Origin: Candidatus Poribacteria bacterium
GTDB lineage: Bacteria > Poribacteria > WGA-4E > WGA-3G
DNA: 64,000 nt
NCBI GenBank assembly: GCA_028824685.1
Contig: JAPPCZ010000097.1
Coordinates: forward strand, 1 to 64,000
Direction: 5' to 3'
The position numbers and the translations under genes were made by a program. The first letter of the stretch is position 1. Each line of letters starts with the position of its first letter. Below, piece by piece: positions 50,648 through 59,700 of this stretch. Below the pieces are notes generated by a model. That model was not told where the DNA came from. It made no database searches and worked only from the letters and a program-made list of their open reading frames with translations.

Positions 50648-53596
50648 ATGCAATATGATGATACCAACCTAATTCAACGAACCTTAGAAGGCGATCAACA
50701 AGCTTTTACTACGCTTGTGGAAAAATACCAAAAACAGATACACGCGTTGGCGTGGCAGAAAATTGGTGATTTTCACATTGCACAAGAGATAACACAAGAC
50801 GCTTTTTTAACTGCGTATCAAAAACTCGCGACACTCACACATCATAGCCAGTTTTCAGGATGGATCTATGCTATTACCAGCAATAAATGCAAGAATTGGC
50901 ACCGAAAGAAACGATCAACATTTCAATCCTTACAAACAATAAATCCTGTTGAATTAGAGGAGGCGTATTATTCAGAGTATATGACCCGCCAACGCGAAGA
51001 AGCAGCAAATCAAAAACGACGAGCAATAGTGCAGAAGTTACTCAGTAAGCTGCAAGAGAGTGACCGCACAATCGTAAATCTATTTTACATCGCAGAAATG
51101 ACATGTGAGGATATTGGAAGGTTTTTAGGTGTATCTCCTAATACGGTTCGTAGCAGACTTCACCGCGCACGCAACCGATTGAAAAAGGAGGAAGCAATGA
51201 TTAAAGAAAACCTTAGTAGTTTCCAACTGCCAACACAATTTACAGAAAACATCACGAAAGAGATTTCACGTCTCAATCCGATAACACCTTCTGGCAGCAA
51301 ACCATTAGTGCCGATAGCAGTTTCTGCCGCCGCTGCAGTGTTAATCTTATTGTTGATGGGAGCTGGGATGCAATACCTAAATCGTTTTCAAAAACCATAT
51401 AGCTTAAACGCACAATCAGAACCGACAATTGAAATAACAGATACACAACTCGTCATTGACACGCCAACAAAACCTGCTGTGCGAACTCAGGTTGGGAGAT
51501 CTAATGTAACTGGTAGAACCGAAGGCGGAGGACAAAAACCGGACACACCACTATTCGCGGCAGCACAAGTGGATGATGCTGCAATATCAAAGACAGCACC
51601 GCAGTGGATTCAAACAAATGTACCTGAAGGCGGTTCAGTCAACACACTCTTCTCAACAACGCAGGGCGACATTTTTGCAGAGACAACGACAACTCTCTAT
51701 AAACTCTCTGACAATGGACAAAAATGGAAACCTGTCAAAATATGGGATGCGCCTTCACTTAGATGGACAGATTGGGCAATAGGTGGAAGACGGATGATAG
51801 AGGCAAACGATACACTCTACATCATCACAAATGAAGAAATTTGGGCATCCATTGATAGAGGTGAGACATGGAATTCACTTGGAACCCATCCAGAAGGTCC
51901 GCCAATAGGTTTGGTAATAACGGATGTGGGTTTTTATCTTGCTCTTGCCGATGGGATTTACCGATCTGAAGATGGTATGGCACCGTGGATACTTCTCAAA
52001 GACGGTATGGAACCAGGAAAAATTAAGGCGATTGCTGCAGTGGAAAACACAGTTTTTGCGGGGACTAATGACGGACTCTATTGTCTCAAAGCAGGTGTAT
52101 GGGAAAAAGTATCAATTCGTGAGACAGATAATATAGAACAAAATCAAGTCGTCCATGCATTGGCAGTTTCTGAAAATCAACTCTATGTCGCAGCCGGAAA
52201 GAAGTTTGAATATAGATCAGGAAAACAGCATCAATCAGAATTTACAAACGATTCTTGGTGGTCGCTCTATCGCTCCAATGATTTTGGCAATTCGTGGGAT
52301 TCCATAGATCCCAGGAAAAGTCCGATAAATGAGGTAAAATCGAATGGAAAATTATCAATCAATTATCCACCGAATGGAACCAATGTAGTATTAGGATCAA
52401 CCATAAACATAATAGCAAAAAAAGAAAAAGTAATGGTTGCTGTCCCAACAGAGTTATTCTACTCAACCAATACCGGTGAAACATGGAATTACTTCAGTTT
52501 AAATGATAGGATGGATATCGGGATTCCCCCTCCTGTTCTGATGATGGACGGAGAGTGTTTCTATAAGGTTGGCGAGGCAGGCATTTATCGGACAACTGAT
52601 GGAGTTAAATCGTGGCATCTACTTAATACTGGACTTGCAAGCACAACCGTTACAAAAATAGTCGCTGTTAACAACCAACTCTATGCAAGAACAACGAATG
52701 AAATTATTACATCAGTTGATGGTGGTGAATCGTGGACACCGCTTTCCATTGATGCTAAAAATATCTTTGTAATGGCAGGATTTAACGATGAACTATATAT
52801 AAGGCAATATATGAGGAATTTAAAAAACGCACCGCCTATTCTACGTTTATCCACTGAAGACAATGAACTTACCTCTATTCCGAATATGCCTGTTTCTGAG
52901 GGATTCGATTACATTTTCCAAGAACGGGTTCCTCCTCCATTCATACATTTGGGAAGTTTTGCTATTAGCGGAGACACATACTATGTTGAATATGGACATA
53001 AACTTTACAGATGGAAACTTGGCACTACCAAATGGTATGATACAGGGTTAATGGGTAAAAAAAAATTATTACATCGCTTTAGTCCTCCCATGTCTAATGG
53101 TAATCCCTTTTACATGCCTCCATCTCTAATTTCGCCCGATTCTATGAGTTTTAAAATCGCAGTTGCAGGTGAAAATATTTACGTCGGCAAACGGGATGGA
53201 CACCTCATGCACTCACTTGATGAAGGAAAAACTTGGAACGATCTCACCGATCATTTACCGTTTCCTGTTAAAAGTTATAACACAATCGTTTTCGCTGGAA
53301 ACTTCGTCTTTGTGGCAACTGACAAAGGTGTCTTACTGTCAGCTAATGGCACTGACTGGCACACACTCACCGATGTAGAAAAGACACCTCTTGTAACAAA
53401 TAGATTGGTGGTGGATGGCACAACGGTTTACTGTGAAACTAAGCAAAAAATATATCAATTGAACAGGAACATAGGCATCTGGCAACCGGTTACACCGGAA
53501 ATCCCATATCCTGTTTCCAGCTTTGATGTGGATAATAACACGCTTTATGCTGGAACTTTTGGTGGCGGCGTACTCCGCTTTTCGCTTGATAATTAG
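50648..53596 (+). CDS. Membrane-tethered ECF sigma factor fused to Asp-box propeller (type A)
   Basis: 982 residues from the ATG at 50648. The ribosome site is poor (GGGA), and a GTG at 50636 is an alternative, but alignment to paralogues favours 50648. Sigma2 (DFHIAQEITQDAF) and sigma4 (CEDIGRFLGVSPNTVRSRL), the SSFQLPTQF segment, the membrane helix at about 219-242 and the linker FQKPYSLNAQSE are all present. Asp-boxes include SIDRGETW, SNDFGNSW, STNTGETW, SVDGGESW and SLDEGKTW. It is the only family member with no clear ECF-type promoter directly upstream; a hairpin (AGGGAGG with CCTCCCT, 50556-50591) lies there. It may be transcribed from the 49673 promoter. Confidence 0.9.
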   Translation: MQYDDTNLIQRTLEGDQQAFTTLVEKYQKQIHALAWQKIGDFHIAQEITQDAFLTAYQKLATLTHHSQFSGWIYAITSNKCKNWHRKKRSTFQSLQTINPVELEEAYYSEYMTRQREEAANQKRRAIVQKLLSKLQESDRTIVNLFYIAEMTCEDIGRFLGVSPNTVRSRLHRARNRLKKEEAMIKENLSSFQLPTQFTENITKEISRLNPITPSGSKPLVPIAVSAAAAVLILLLMGAGMQYLNRFQKPYSLNAQSEPTIEITDTQLVIDTPTKPAVRTQVGRSNVTGRTEGGGQKPDTPLFAAAQVDDAAISKTAPQWIQTNVPEGGSVNTLFSTTQGDIFAETTTTLYKLSDNGQKWKPVKIWDAPSLRWTDWAIGGRRMIEANDTLYIITNEEIWASIDRGETWNSLGTHPEGPPIGLVITDVGFYLALADGIYRSEDGMAPWILLKDGMEPGKIKAIAAVENTVFAGTNDGLYCLKAGVWEKVSIRETDNIEQNQVVHALAVSENQLYVAAGKKFEYRSGKQHQSEFTNDSWWSLYRSNDFGNSWDSIDPRKSPINEVKSNGKLSINYPPNGTNVVLGSTINIIAKKEKVMVAVPTELFYSTNTGETWNYFSLNDRMDIGIPPPVLMMDGECFYKVGEAGIYRTTDGVKSWHLLNTGLASTTVTKIVAVNNQLYARTTNEIITSVDGGESWTPLSIDAKNIFVMAGFNDELYIRQYMRNLKNAPPILRLSTEDNELTSIPNMPVSEGFDYIFQERVPPPFIHLGSFAISGDTYYVEYGHKLYRWKLGTTKWYDTGLMGKKKLLHRFSPPMSNGNPFYMPPSLISPDSMSFKIAVAGENIYVGKRDGHLMHSLDEGKTWNDLTDHLPFPVKSYNTIVFAGNFVFVATDKGVLLSANGTDWHTLTDVEKTPLVTNRLVVDGTTVYCETKQKIYQLNRNIGIWQPVTPEIPYPVSSFDVDNNTLYAGTFGGGVLRFSLDN

Positions 53597-53689
53597 TTTT
53601 GGAATTTATTCTTTTGAGTCTATCTTACACCATTTCTAATAATGATATTACATTATTTCATAAATCGGTTGTCCGAATGCAACACTCTC

Positions 53690-53718
53690 TTCTGTAGGAG
53701 CGACCTCCGAATCGCGAC
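53690..53718. repeat. GTAGGAGCGACCTCC-ATCGCGAC repeat, copy B
   Basis: TTCTGTAGGAGCGACCTCCG then AATCGCGAC. Between it and the next copy (53771) is a degenerate inverted part (GTCGGAGTTCCCTTCTACA), so the two plus this part may be one compound element. AATGATATTACATTATTTC at 53639 recurs at 63752-63770. Confidence 0.8.
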
Positions 53719-53770
53719 GAAACCACTAATAGTCGGGAGTCGGAGTTCCCTTCTACAAAGACAGACCATC

Positions 53771-53799
53771 TTCTGTAGGAGCGATCTCCGAATCGCGAC
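53771..53799. repeat. GTAGGAGCGATCTCC-ATCGCGAC repeat, copy C
   Basis: TTCTGTAGGAGCGATCTCCG then AATCGCGAC, 80 bases after copy B in the same orientation. The gap 53597-53915 holds nothing but repeats. Confidence 0.8.
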
Positions 53800-53915
53800 C
53801 TATTTTATAGATGTAGACATTGCATTGTAATAATAGGGTGTGGGCTTCGACAAAAACTTCACGCACCCATCTCTTTCAAAGAAATCTAATTTGAAACAAC
53901 ATTAGATGAGAACCA

Positions 53916-55097
53916 TCAAACCACTTCCATCCATACCCCCGGCACAAACCCTGGATACTTCCCTTCACTGAACGCGGGATAATATTCACCCTCGCGACTG
54001 AAATCGTGAACTGTCTCTCCGCCATCCGCATTTGGAATATGTACCCTGCACGTATAATCAGTTTGGTGGAACAGCTGCTGTGGTGTCGGTGCTGATTTAT
54101 CAACACTATATTCTGACAATGCATCCTCATCCACAGAGACTCCCAGTCCAGGAGAATCTGGAACATGGATCGTCCCATCAACGACTTCAAGTCGATTTTC
54201 AAGCAGATCCGATTCCCACAACTCATGGCAGGTAATTGCTGGCAACTCCGCTTGCGATAGAACCGCACCGAGATGCACACAGTAAGCAGTGGTAATGCCA
54301 GTGCCAACCATCTGTAGCCAGAACGGTTGTCCAAACGAAGCACAGAGTGCATTCGTCCGCAGTAGTGAGTTGACACTACCTCCAACAACAAACCCACCAC
54401 AACAGCGTGCATGTAAACAGGATTCATTGTAATGCTCTACGATACGTTTTTCAACAGCCTCCTGTAACCTTGCTGCACCCTCTATATCTGTTCCGAGATA
54501 GAACGGACTCTCGTAGATAGCCACATTCGGGTGTTCATCTAACCTTTGTAAAACAGGAATAGCGTTATCCGCTGTTAGCAGGAAACCGTTGAAGTCAATA
54601 TCAAGTTTGTAATCCGCTGGTACTGCGTTGCCGACTGCGTCAACTTGTGCAAAGATGTCTCGCCATGGTCTCGCTTTGAGTTTGGCAGATGTATAACCTC
54701 TTTTGACCGATTCCTGCACTTCTGCAACCCAATCCTCTGGCGGCATGTCAATATCCCACCATGAGATCGGACACTTTTCACGCACCTTTGGACCAATCAG
54801 TTCAGACACGGATACACCTACCGTTTTACCAACAGCATCATAAAGCGACATCTGGATGCCGAACCCGACACCATCATCGTGCATACACGCAAAAGGATTT
54901 TTCCCTATCAATCGCTCAATACTATCCGATTCATCATATAAATTTTCGCCATACCCTATTACCCCATTACTAAGTTCAACACGGTAAACGTAAACCCGTT
55001 CTCCATGGGTTGCTGCTCGGTGCATGTGTCGACTTACACGATCGCAATAGAACGGTACATTCAATGTTATTGTTTCAAGATGTTTGATGCTAAGCAT
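53916..55097 (-). CDS. Mandelate racemase/muconate lactonizing enzyme-family protein (enolase superfamily)
   Basis: 393 residues with AGGAGG before the ATG. The N-terminal capping domain is followed by a barrel with AKLKARP, the catalytic K-x-K. Metal-ligand candidates are LDIDFNG, AIYESPF and later acidic residues; TTAYCVHLGAVLS is near the usual catalytic end. Enolase-superfamily enzymes abstract a proton next to a carboxylate, as in sugar-acid dehydratases or racemases. The substrate is unknown. No transporter or regulator is adjacent, and the gene stands alone between two repeat-rich gaps. Confidence 0.9.
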   Translation of the reverse strand: MLSIKHLETITLNVPFYCDRVSRHMHRAATHGERVYVYRVELSNGVIGYGENLYDESDSIERLIGKNPFACMHDDGVGFGIQMSLYDAVGKTVGVSVSELIGPKVREKCPISWWDIDMPPEDWVAEVQESVKRGYTSAKLKARPWRDIFAQVDAVGNAVPADYKLDIDFNGFLLTADNAIPVLQRLDEHPNVAIYESPFYLGTDIEGAARLQEAVEKRIVEHYNESCLHARCCGGFVVGGSVNSLLRTNALCASFGQPFWLQMVGTGITTAYCVHLGAVLSQAELPAITCHELWESDLLENRLEVVDGTIHVPDSPGLGVSVDEDALSEYSVDKSAPTPQQLFHQTDYTCRVHIPNADGGETVHDFSREGEYYPAFSEGKYPGFVPGVWMEVV

Positions 55098-55372
55098 GAG
55101 ATGCCTCCTAATCTATGGATTATTGTGAATTGTAGCATATTCTCAAAATAATCTGTTAAGAAATATCAACTTAATAATCTGAGCATATTTGAAAAATTTC
55201 AATATGTAAATTATTGAAGAATATTGGAGAAAATTGCAACAAACAAGCAAATCATAGCCATGAGATTAGATTTTAATTCTATGAGGAGAAACGACACTCA
55301 ACTGAAACTTCGTCCGACATCGTTCAGGGTTATTTAGTTCTCTATATTTACGTTAATTTGTCCCGTATCCCT

Positions 55373-55402
55373 CTTCTGTAGGAGCGACCTCCAGGTCGCG
55401 AC
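55373..55402. repeat. GTAGGAGCGACCTCC-GTCGCGAC repeat, copy D
   Basis: TCTTCTGTAGGAGCGACCTC then CAGGTCGCGACT. In the gap 55098-55538, which otherwise holds only the promoter at 55465. Confidence 0.8.
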
Positions 55403-55464
55403 TGTTCGGCTAAAACAGATAGAATGTCTAAAACTAAATAATCTTGGACATCGTTCTATATCAT

Positions 55465-55493
55465 TTGACACCCCTCCTATTTGTTGGTATAAT
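55465..55493 (+). promoter_or_regulatory. Perfect-consensus sigma70 promoter of the third PhyH gene
   Basis: TTGACA (55465-55470), exactly 17 bases, TATAAT (55488-55493). GAGG follows, then the ATG at 55539. Both hexamers are perfect, so strong constitutive expression is likely. Confidence 0.85.
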
Positions 55494-55538
55494 ATCAGTT
55501 ATACACCAACATTCTATTGGAGAGGCGAGGAACACATA

Positions 55539-56402
55539 ATGGCAAAAATTGAACCCTTTTTTGTCTCAAATGAACTGTTAGATCAACCTGAAAAACTCCG
55601 CGAACGAGCACAACAGGATGGCTATCTCTATTTTCGTCGGCTAATTGATGAAGAATCCATTTATAACTTACGCAGAGATTTCTTAGAGATTTGTCATCGG
55701 CACGGCTGGGCGCAAGGTGGAGAAGCATTGATGGATGGCATTCGGATAGGCGGACCTTTTATGGAAGGTGATGACGGATATTGGCCCGTATTAGACGAAT
55801 TCCAATCTCTCGAATCGTTCCATGCATTTGCACATCATCCTGCAATTTTGGATATGTGTGATAAGTTGTTTGGTGAAAAAACGTTGGTGCATCCACGGAA
55901 TATCGGAAGAATTATGTTCCCAGAAAACACAAAATATACAACGCCTGCACACCAAGATTTTATCCATATCCGAGGCACAGAAGATACCTATACAGGTTGG
56001 ATTCCACTGGGCGCATGTCCTCAGCATTTGGGCGGATTATCTGTGTTAGCTGGATCGCATCGGTTTGGAATTTTCCCAGTGAAGCCAGCGTTTGGCGCAG
56101 GTGGACTTGGGATTGACACGGATCCATTAGAAGCGGACGGATTGCAGTGGGTCGGTGGAGATTACGAAATAGGCGATGCCATGTTCTTTCATAGCCATAC
56201 CGTTCACAAAGCACTCCCGAACCAAAGTCCTGATAGAATTCGTTTGTCTGTGGATTATCGCTATCAAGGTTGTTCTCAACCCGTCACGGAAGGTTCACTC
56301 TTGCCGCATTTCAACAGAATGCCATGGGATGAAATTTACAACGGATGGCAATCTGCAAAATATCAATATTATTGGAACAATTTTAATCTCAATCGGGTGT
56401 AA
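55539..56402 (+). CDS. Phytanoyl-CoA dioxygenase family (PhyH) protein
   Basis: 287 residues. HQDFIHI carries the HxD of the iron site. The distal His is in FFHSHTVHKALPN, and the 2-oxoglutarate Arg in SPDRIRLSVDYRYQG. The PhyH loop is VLAGSHRFG. It is the most divergent of the three PhyH proteins here, with an N-terminal extension (NELLDQPEKLRERAQQDGYL). Strong promoter and GAGG. It is followed 6 nt later by the FGE-fold gene, so they form a transcript. The substrate is unknown. Confidence 0.9.
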   Translation: MAKIEPFFVSNELLDQPEKLRERAQQDGYLYFRRLIDEESIYNLRRDFLEICHRHGWAQGGEALMDGIRIGGPFMEGDDGYWPVLDEFQSLESFHAFAHHPAILDMCDKLFGEKTLVHPRNIGRIMFPENTKYTTPAHQDFIHIRGTEDTYTGWIPLGACPQHLGGLSVLAGSHRFGIFPVKPAFGAGGLGIDTDPLEADGLQWVGGDYEIGDAMFFHSHTVHKALPNQSPDRIRLSVDYRYQGCSQPVTEGSLLPHFNRMPWDEIYNGWQSAKYQYYWNNFNLNRV

Positions 56403-56408
56403 TCATTG

Positions 56409-57227
56409 ATGATAAGAATGCTGATATTGCTGACGTATAGTGTTTTCTGTGTTACAGCAAGTTTGTTGTCGGAAGGTCATAACGACACTAAAACCACGAC
56501 AGTTCCAACTGGAATGGCGTTGATCCCCGCAGGCGAATTTCAGATGGGAAGCACAAACGGTGATCGTGATGAAAAACCCCTACATACCGTTCATCTTGAT
56601 GCGTATTACATAGATAAACATGAGGTTACAGTTGGAGAATACAAAAAATTCATCAATGCCACTGAACATCGCGCGTTATCCGATTCAGTTTTTCGGTGTT
56701 CACCTACCGACCAGCATCCAGTTATCGGTGTGAGTTGGCACGATGCTATGGCTTACGCAAAGTGGGCAGGGAAACGGTTACCGACAGAGGCAGAATGGGA
56801 GAAAGCAGCGCGCGGCGGATTAATTGGACAGAAATATCCGTGGGGTAATGCGATTGATACCAAAAAAGCAAACTACAATAAAAAAACAAAATCTGGAAAA
56901 CATGATGAGCAGACTACACCTGTTGGAAAATATCCTGCCAATGCTTACGGTTTACATGACATGTCAGGCAATGTATCCGAATGGTGTCTGGATGCGTATC
57001 AGAAGAATTTCTATGTCAATTCACCTCAACGCAACCCTATCGCGGGGCCAGAAAACCTCAATCAGATTATCAATAATTTTAAAGATATAGCGACACGTCG
57101 TGTTGTGCGTGGCGGTTCGTGGAGTTTCAATGCAAAGAGCGTTCGTGTTGCAAACCGCATGGGTGAGAAACCTTCGCTTTTGAGCAGCGATGTTGGATTT
57201 AGATGTGTCCAAGATGTAAAACCCTAA
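56409..57227 (+). CDS. Exported formylglycine-generating-enzyme-fold (SUMF1) protein, lacking the catalytic cysteines
   Basis: 272 residues. Hydrophobic N-terminus (MLILLTYSVFCVTASLL) is a signal peptide. The SUMF1/FGE-sulfatase fold is clear: MALIPAGEFQMGS, HTVHLDAYYIDKHEVTVGEY, PVIGVSWHDAMAYAKWAGKRLPTEAEWEKAARGG, YGLHDMSGNVSEWC, VRGGSWSF and VGFRCV. The Cys pair that formylglycine-generating enzymes use, normally in the strand after RGGSW, is replaced (SFNAKSVRVANR), so it is unlikely to activate sulfatases. Many proteins of this fold have other or unknown roles. It is co-transcribed with PhyH and followed by a PorV-like gene. Confidence 0.88.
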   Translation: MIRMLILLTYSVFCVTASLLSEGHNDTKTTTVPTGMALIPAGEFQMGSTNGDRDEKPLHTVHLDAYYIDKHEVTVGEYKKFINATEHRALSDSVFRCSPTDQHPVIGVSWHDAMAYAKWAGKRLPTEAEWEKAARGGLIGQKYPWGNAIDTKKANYNKKTKSGKHDEQTTPVGKYPANAYGLHDMSGNVSEWCLDAYQKNFYVNSPQRNPIAGPENLNQIINNFKDIATRRVVRGGSWSFNAKSVRVANRMGEKPSLLSSDVGFRCVQDVKP

Positions 57228-57260
57228 AGATAAGACACTTGCATTAAGGAAAAATAATCA

Positions 57261-58340
57261 TTGATTAAACTAAAAAACTTAGCACTTATCACATTCTGTT
57301 TTCTCATCGTATTGTCCGCATCGGCAGAGAACTATACTGGTGATTTTTTGACGAACGGCATCGGTGCACGCGCCCTTGGGCTTGGGGGTGCGTATGTTAG
57401 CATTGCTGACGATGCCACCGCTACTTACTGGAATCCTGCGGGAATAGCAGGCGTTTCACAAAAATATCAAGTCTGTATGATGCATGCCACACGCCGCTCT
57501 GGATTAGGAGCATTCAGTTATGTCAGCGGCATCGGAAAAATCTTACCACAACTGACACTCGGTCTCTCGTGGATTCGCGCTGGTATTGACGACATTCCAA
57601 TCTATTACGATGTGCCAGCATTTGATCCCGATATTAGTGCTGATCAACGCAAAAACAACCCAAAATACCGACCACGAGAAGAAGATTTTATCCCTTCAGG
57701 TTATCTCAACGACAGTGAAAATGCTTTTGTGCTATCACTTGCAACGCGCTTTGCTGTTAGTCAATCATGGTGGGATAACTTCGGAAGGGATTCTATTCCC
57801 CCCGAATTTCTGTTCGGTATAAATGTGAAAGGTATCTTCCAGAATTTCAATGGAGTTGGTGATCTTGACGAGGTTACTTCCGTGTTTTCCACTTATGGCA
57901 GCCGCGGATACGGTTTTGATGCAGGGATGCTTGCACGTCTCCCTGATATGAATGCACTTTTCGGTTTGGAAAATGCAGGTGGATTAGCTTTCGGTGTGAA
58001 TCTCCAAGATATATCACAAACGACTTTGACATGGAATACCGTGCCTGCACTCAAAGAATCAATACCAGCAAATTTCAATATAGGTCTTGCGTATTTCACG
58101 AAACTCTTTTTCAATCGCGAATTAATTATATCCTATCAATGGCAAGAACGTTATGGCGGGCAAACCCATCTCGGCATAGAATATCAACTTAGTCCTCCGT
58201 TGGCGTTACGCATAGGCTACCGTGATGCTCGGTTGACAAGCGGTATCGGTATTCAACTCAAACAGTTTCGTCTTGATTATGCGCTGCTCATCGGCGATCT
58301 GGTTAGTACCCATTTTTTAAGTGTGCTGTGGAATTTTTAG
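57261..58340 (+). CDS. PorV/PorQ-like outer-membrane barrel protein
   Basis: 359 residues from a TTG with AAGG upstream. Signal peptide to about residue 22 (SASA). NGIGARALGLGGAYVSIADDATATYWNPAGIA is split here to its key parts: GARALGLGG, SIADDATATYWNPAG. That is the PorV/PorQ/FadL-like N-terminal signature. The remainder is strand-rich and ends LSVLWNF, with a terminal Phe. These barrels act in outer-membrane transport or in secretion-associated complexes such as type IX; there are no other type IX genes in view. Its stop overlaps the stop of the convergent MFS gene by 4 bases. Confidence 0.85.
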   Translation: MIKLKNLALITFCFLIVLSASAENYTGDFLTNGIGARALGLGGAYVSIADDATATYWNPAGIAGVSQKYQVCMMHATRRSGLGAFSYVSGIGKILPQLTLGLSWIRAGIDDIPIYYDVPAFDPDISADQRKNNPKYRPREEDFIPSGYLNDSENAFVLSLATRFAVSQSWWDNFGRDSIPPEFLFGINVKGIFQNFNGVGDLDEVTSVFSTYGSRGYGFDAGMLARLPDMNALFGLENAGGLAFGVNLQDISQTTLTWNTVPALKESIPANFNIGLAYFTKLFFNRELIISYQWQERYGGQTHLGIEYQLSPPLALRIGYRDARLTSGIGIQLKQFRLDYALLIGDLVSTHFLSVLWNF

Positions 58341-59572
58341 TCAGATTTAGGGTTAGACAAATCCGGTTGATTGCGTAAGAAAATCAGAAGCGGTGCCACT
58401 AACAACGGAACCATCACTAATCCGTCAAGCACGATAGGCAAACCGTATTTATCACCTAAAGCCCCAACTATTAAATTCAGCAGTCCGCCAACTCCCCATG
58501 ATGCTCCCATCATAAAACTTGCTGCGATACTTTCATGTCCGCGTAGCATCATCTGTGCTAAGATTATATTAATCGTTACTGAGCTGGTGAGAACCATATT
58601 ACCTAAAAAGAGAAGCACAAGAAAAGCGATACCACTGGTGTGAAGTGAGGCATAGAGCAGAGGTGGCGCAACGACAAGTGATAACAGCAGTAAGACAAGC
58701 GTATTTACCCGACTTAAAAACCAACCGCTTCCCATGATACCCATTGAACCAGCGAAGATATAGAGTGCAATCACTAATGAACGTTTCTGGTCAGAATAGT
58801 CCATGTCATCAAGATAAATAGAGAGAAAATTCTCTAATCCAGCAATTGTAACCGTTCGGAGCGATGCAATAATAAATAACGCAAGAAGTGGCAGAAGATA
58901 AGGTCCGGCAACATGCCAAAAAGATTGACGTTCTGTTTCTCCTTCGTGTGATAGCACACGAGCAGAGGCTGTCAAGTCAAGTTCATGTTCAAATTTCAAT
59001 ACCATTGGCACTAACAACGCGACAAATAATCCAAGTATCATCTCCCAACCGAGTATATTCAGGTTATTATTGAAGTGATATGGCAATAATAATAGTACCA
59101 AAGGTCCTAAAGCGCGTCCGACATTCCCACCCGTCAGAAAAATAGCGATACCCATCCCTCGCGTTTCTGCGGCAAGTGCCCCTGCATAAGTAGTCGCTTG
59201 TGGATGAAAAGCAGCGACTCCTGTGCCGCCAATGGCTAATAACAGAAATACGATCCATGCTGAAGGTGCAATCCCGACCAGACTTAAACCGATTGCTGTG
59301 AAAGCGACACCAAACGTTATAAAATGTATTGTCCGCACTCTGTCCGAAAGCCATCCGAACAGAATCTGTCCGAGAGAACTGAAAATGCTATACAGTGAGA
59401 TAAGAATGCCAGCAAAACTATTTCGCGCACCGATTGAGGCAAACCTGTTCAACAGAAACGGCTGCAGGTGTGGAAAAAGTGTCGCGTAAGAGTCAAGGAT
59501 GGTATGTGCGAAGGTGAGGAAGAAAAACTGGTTCCGTGTAGATGAATTCGTGTTTTTTCTATTGTTTTCCAT
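58337..59572 (-). CDS. Major facilitator superfamily transporter
   Basis: 411 residues, about 12 membrane helices. GWLSDRVRT is the MFS loop 2-3 motif (G-x-L-x-D-R), and FHPQATTYAGALAAETRGMGIAIF with TGGNVGRALGPL resembles the fosmidomycin-resistance-like branch. It exports or imports a small molecule across the inner membrane. No regulator or enzyme partner is adjacent. Convergent with the PorV-like gene, sharing a 4-base stop overlap. Confidence 0.9.
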   Translation of the reverse strand: MENNRKNTNSSTRNQFFFLTFAHTILDSYATLFPHLQPFLLNRFASIGARNSFAGILISLYSIFSSLGQILFGWLSDRVRTIHFITFGVAFTAIGLSLVGIAPSAWIVFLLLAIGGTGVAAFHPQATTYAGALAAETRGMGIAIFLTGGNVGRALGPLVLLLLPYHFNNNLNILGWEMILGLFVALLVPMVLKFEHELDLTASARVLSHEGETERQSFWHVAGPYLLPLLALFIIASLRTVTIAGLENFLSIYLDDMDYSDQKRSLVIALYIFAGSMGIMGSGWFLSRVNTLVLLLLSLVVAPPLLYASLHTSGIAFLVLLFLGNMVLTSSVTINIILAQMMLRGHESIAASFMMGASWGVGGLLNLIVGALGDKYGLPIVLDGLVMVPLLVAPLLIFLRNQPDLSNPKSD

Positions 59573-59700
59573 TAGGTAAAATTTACATTCGGTTTTAAGT
59601 ATCTAAGAGGGCATAAAATCTGCGATTAACTCTTTGCGACATGAACAACTGACACCATTACAGAAAATATTCAATGAAAGTGGCATAAATTGCATACACA

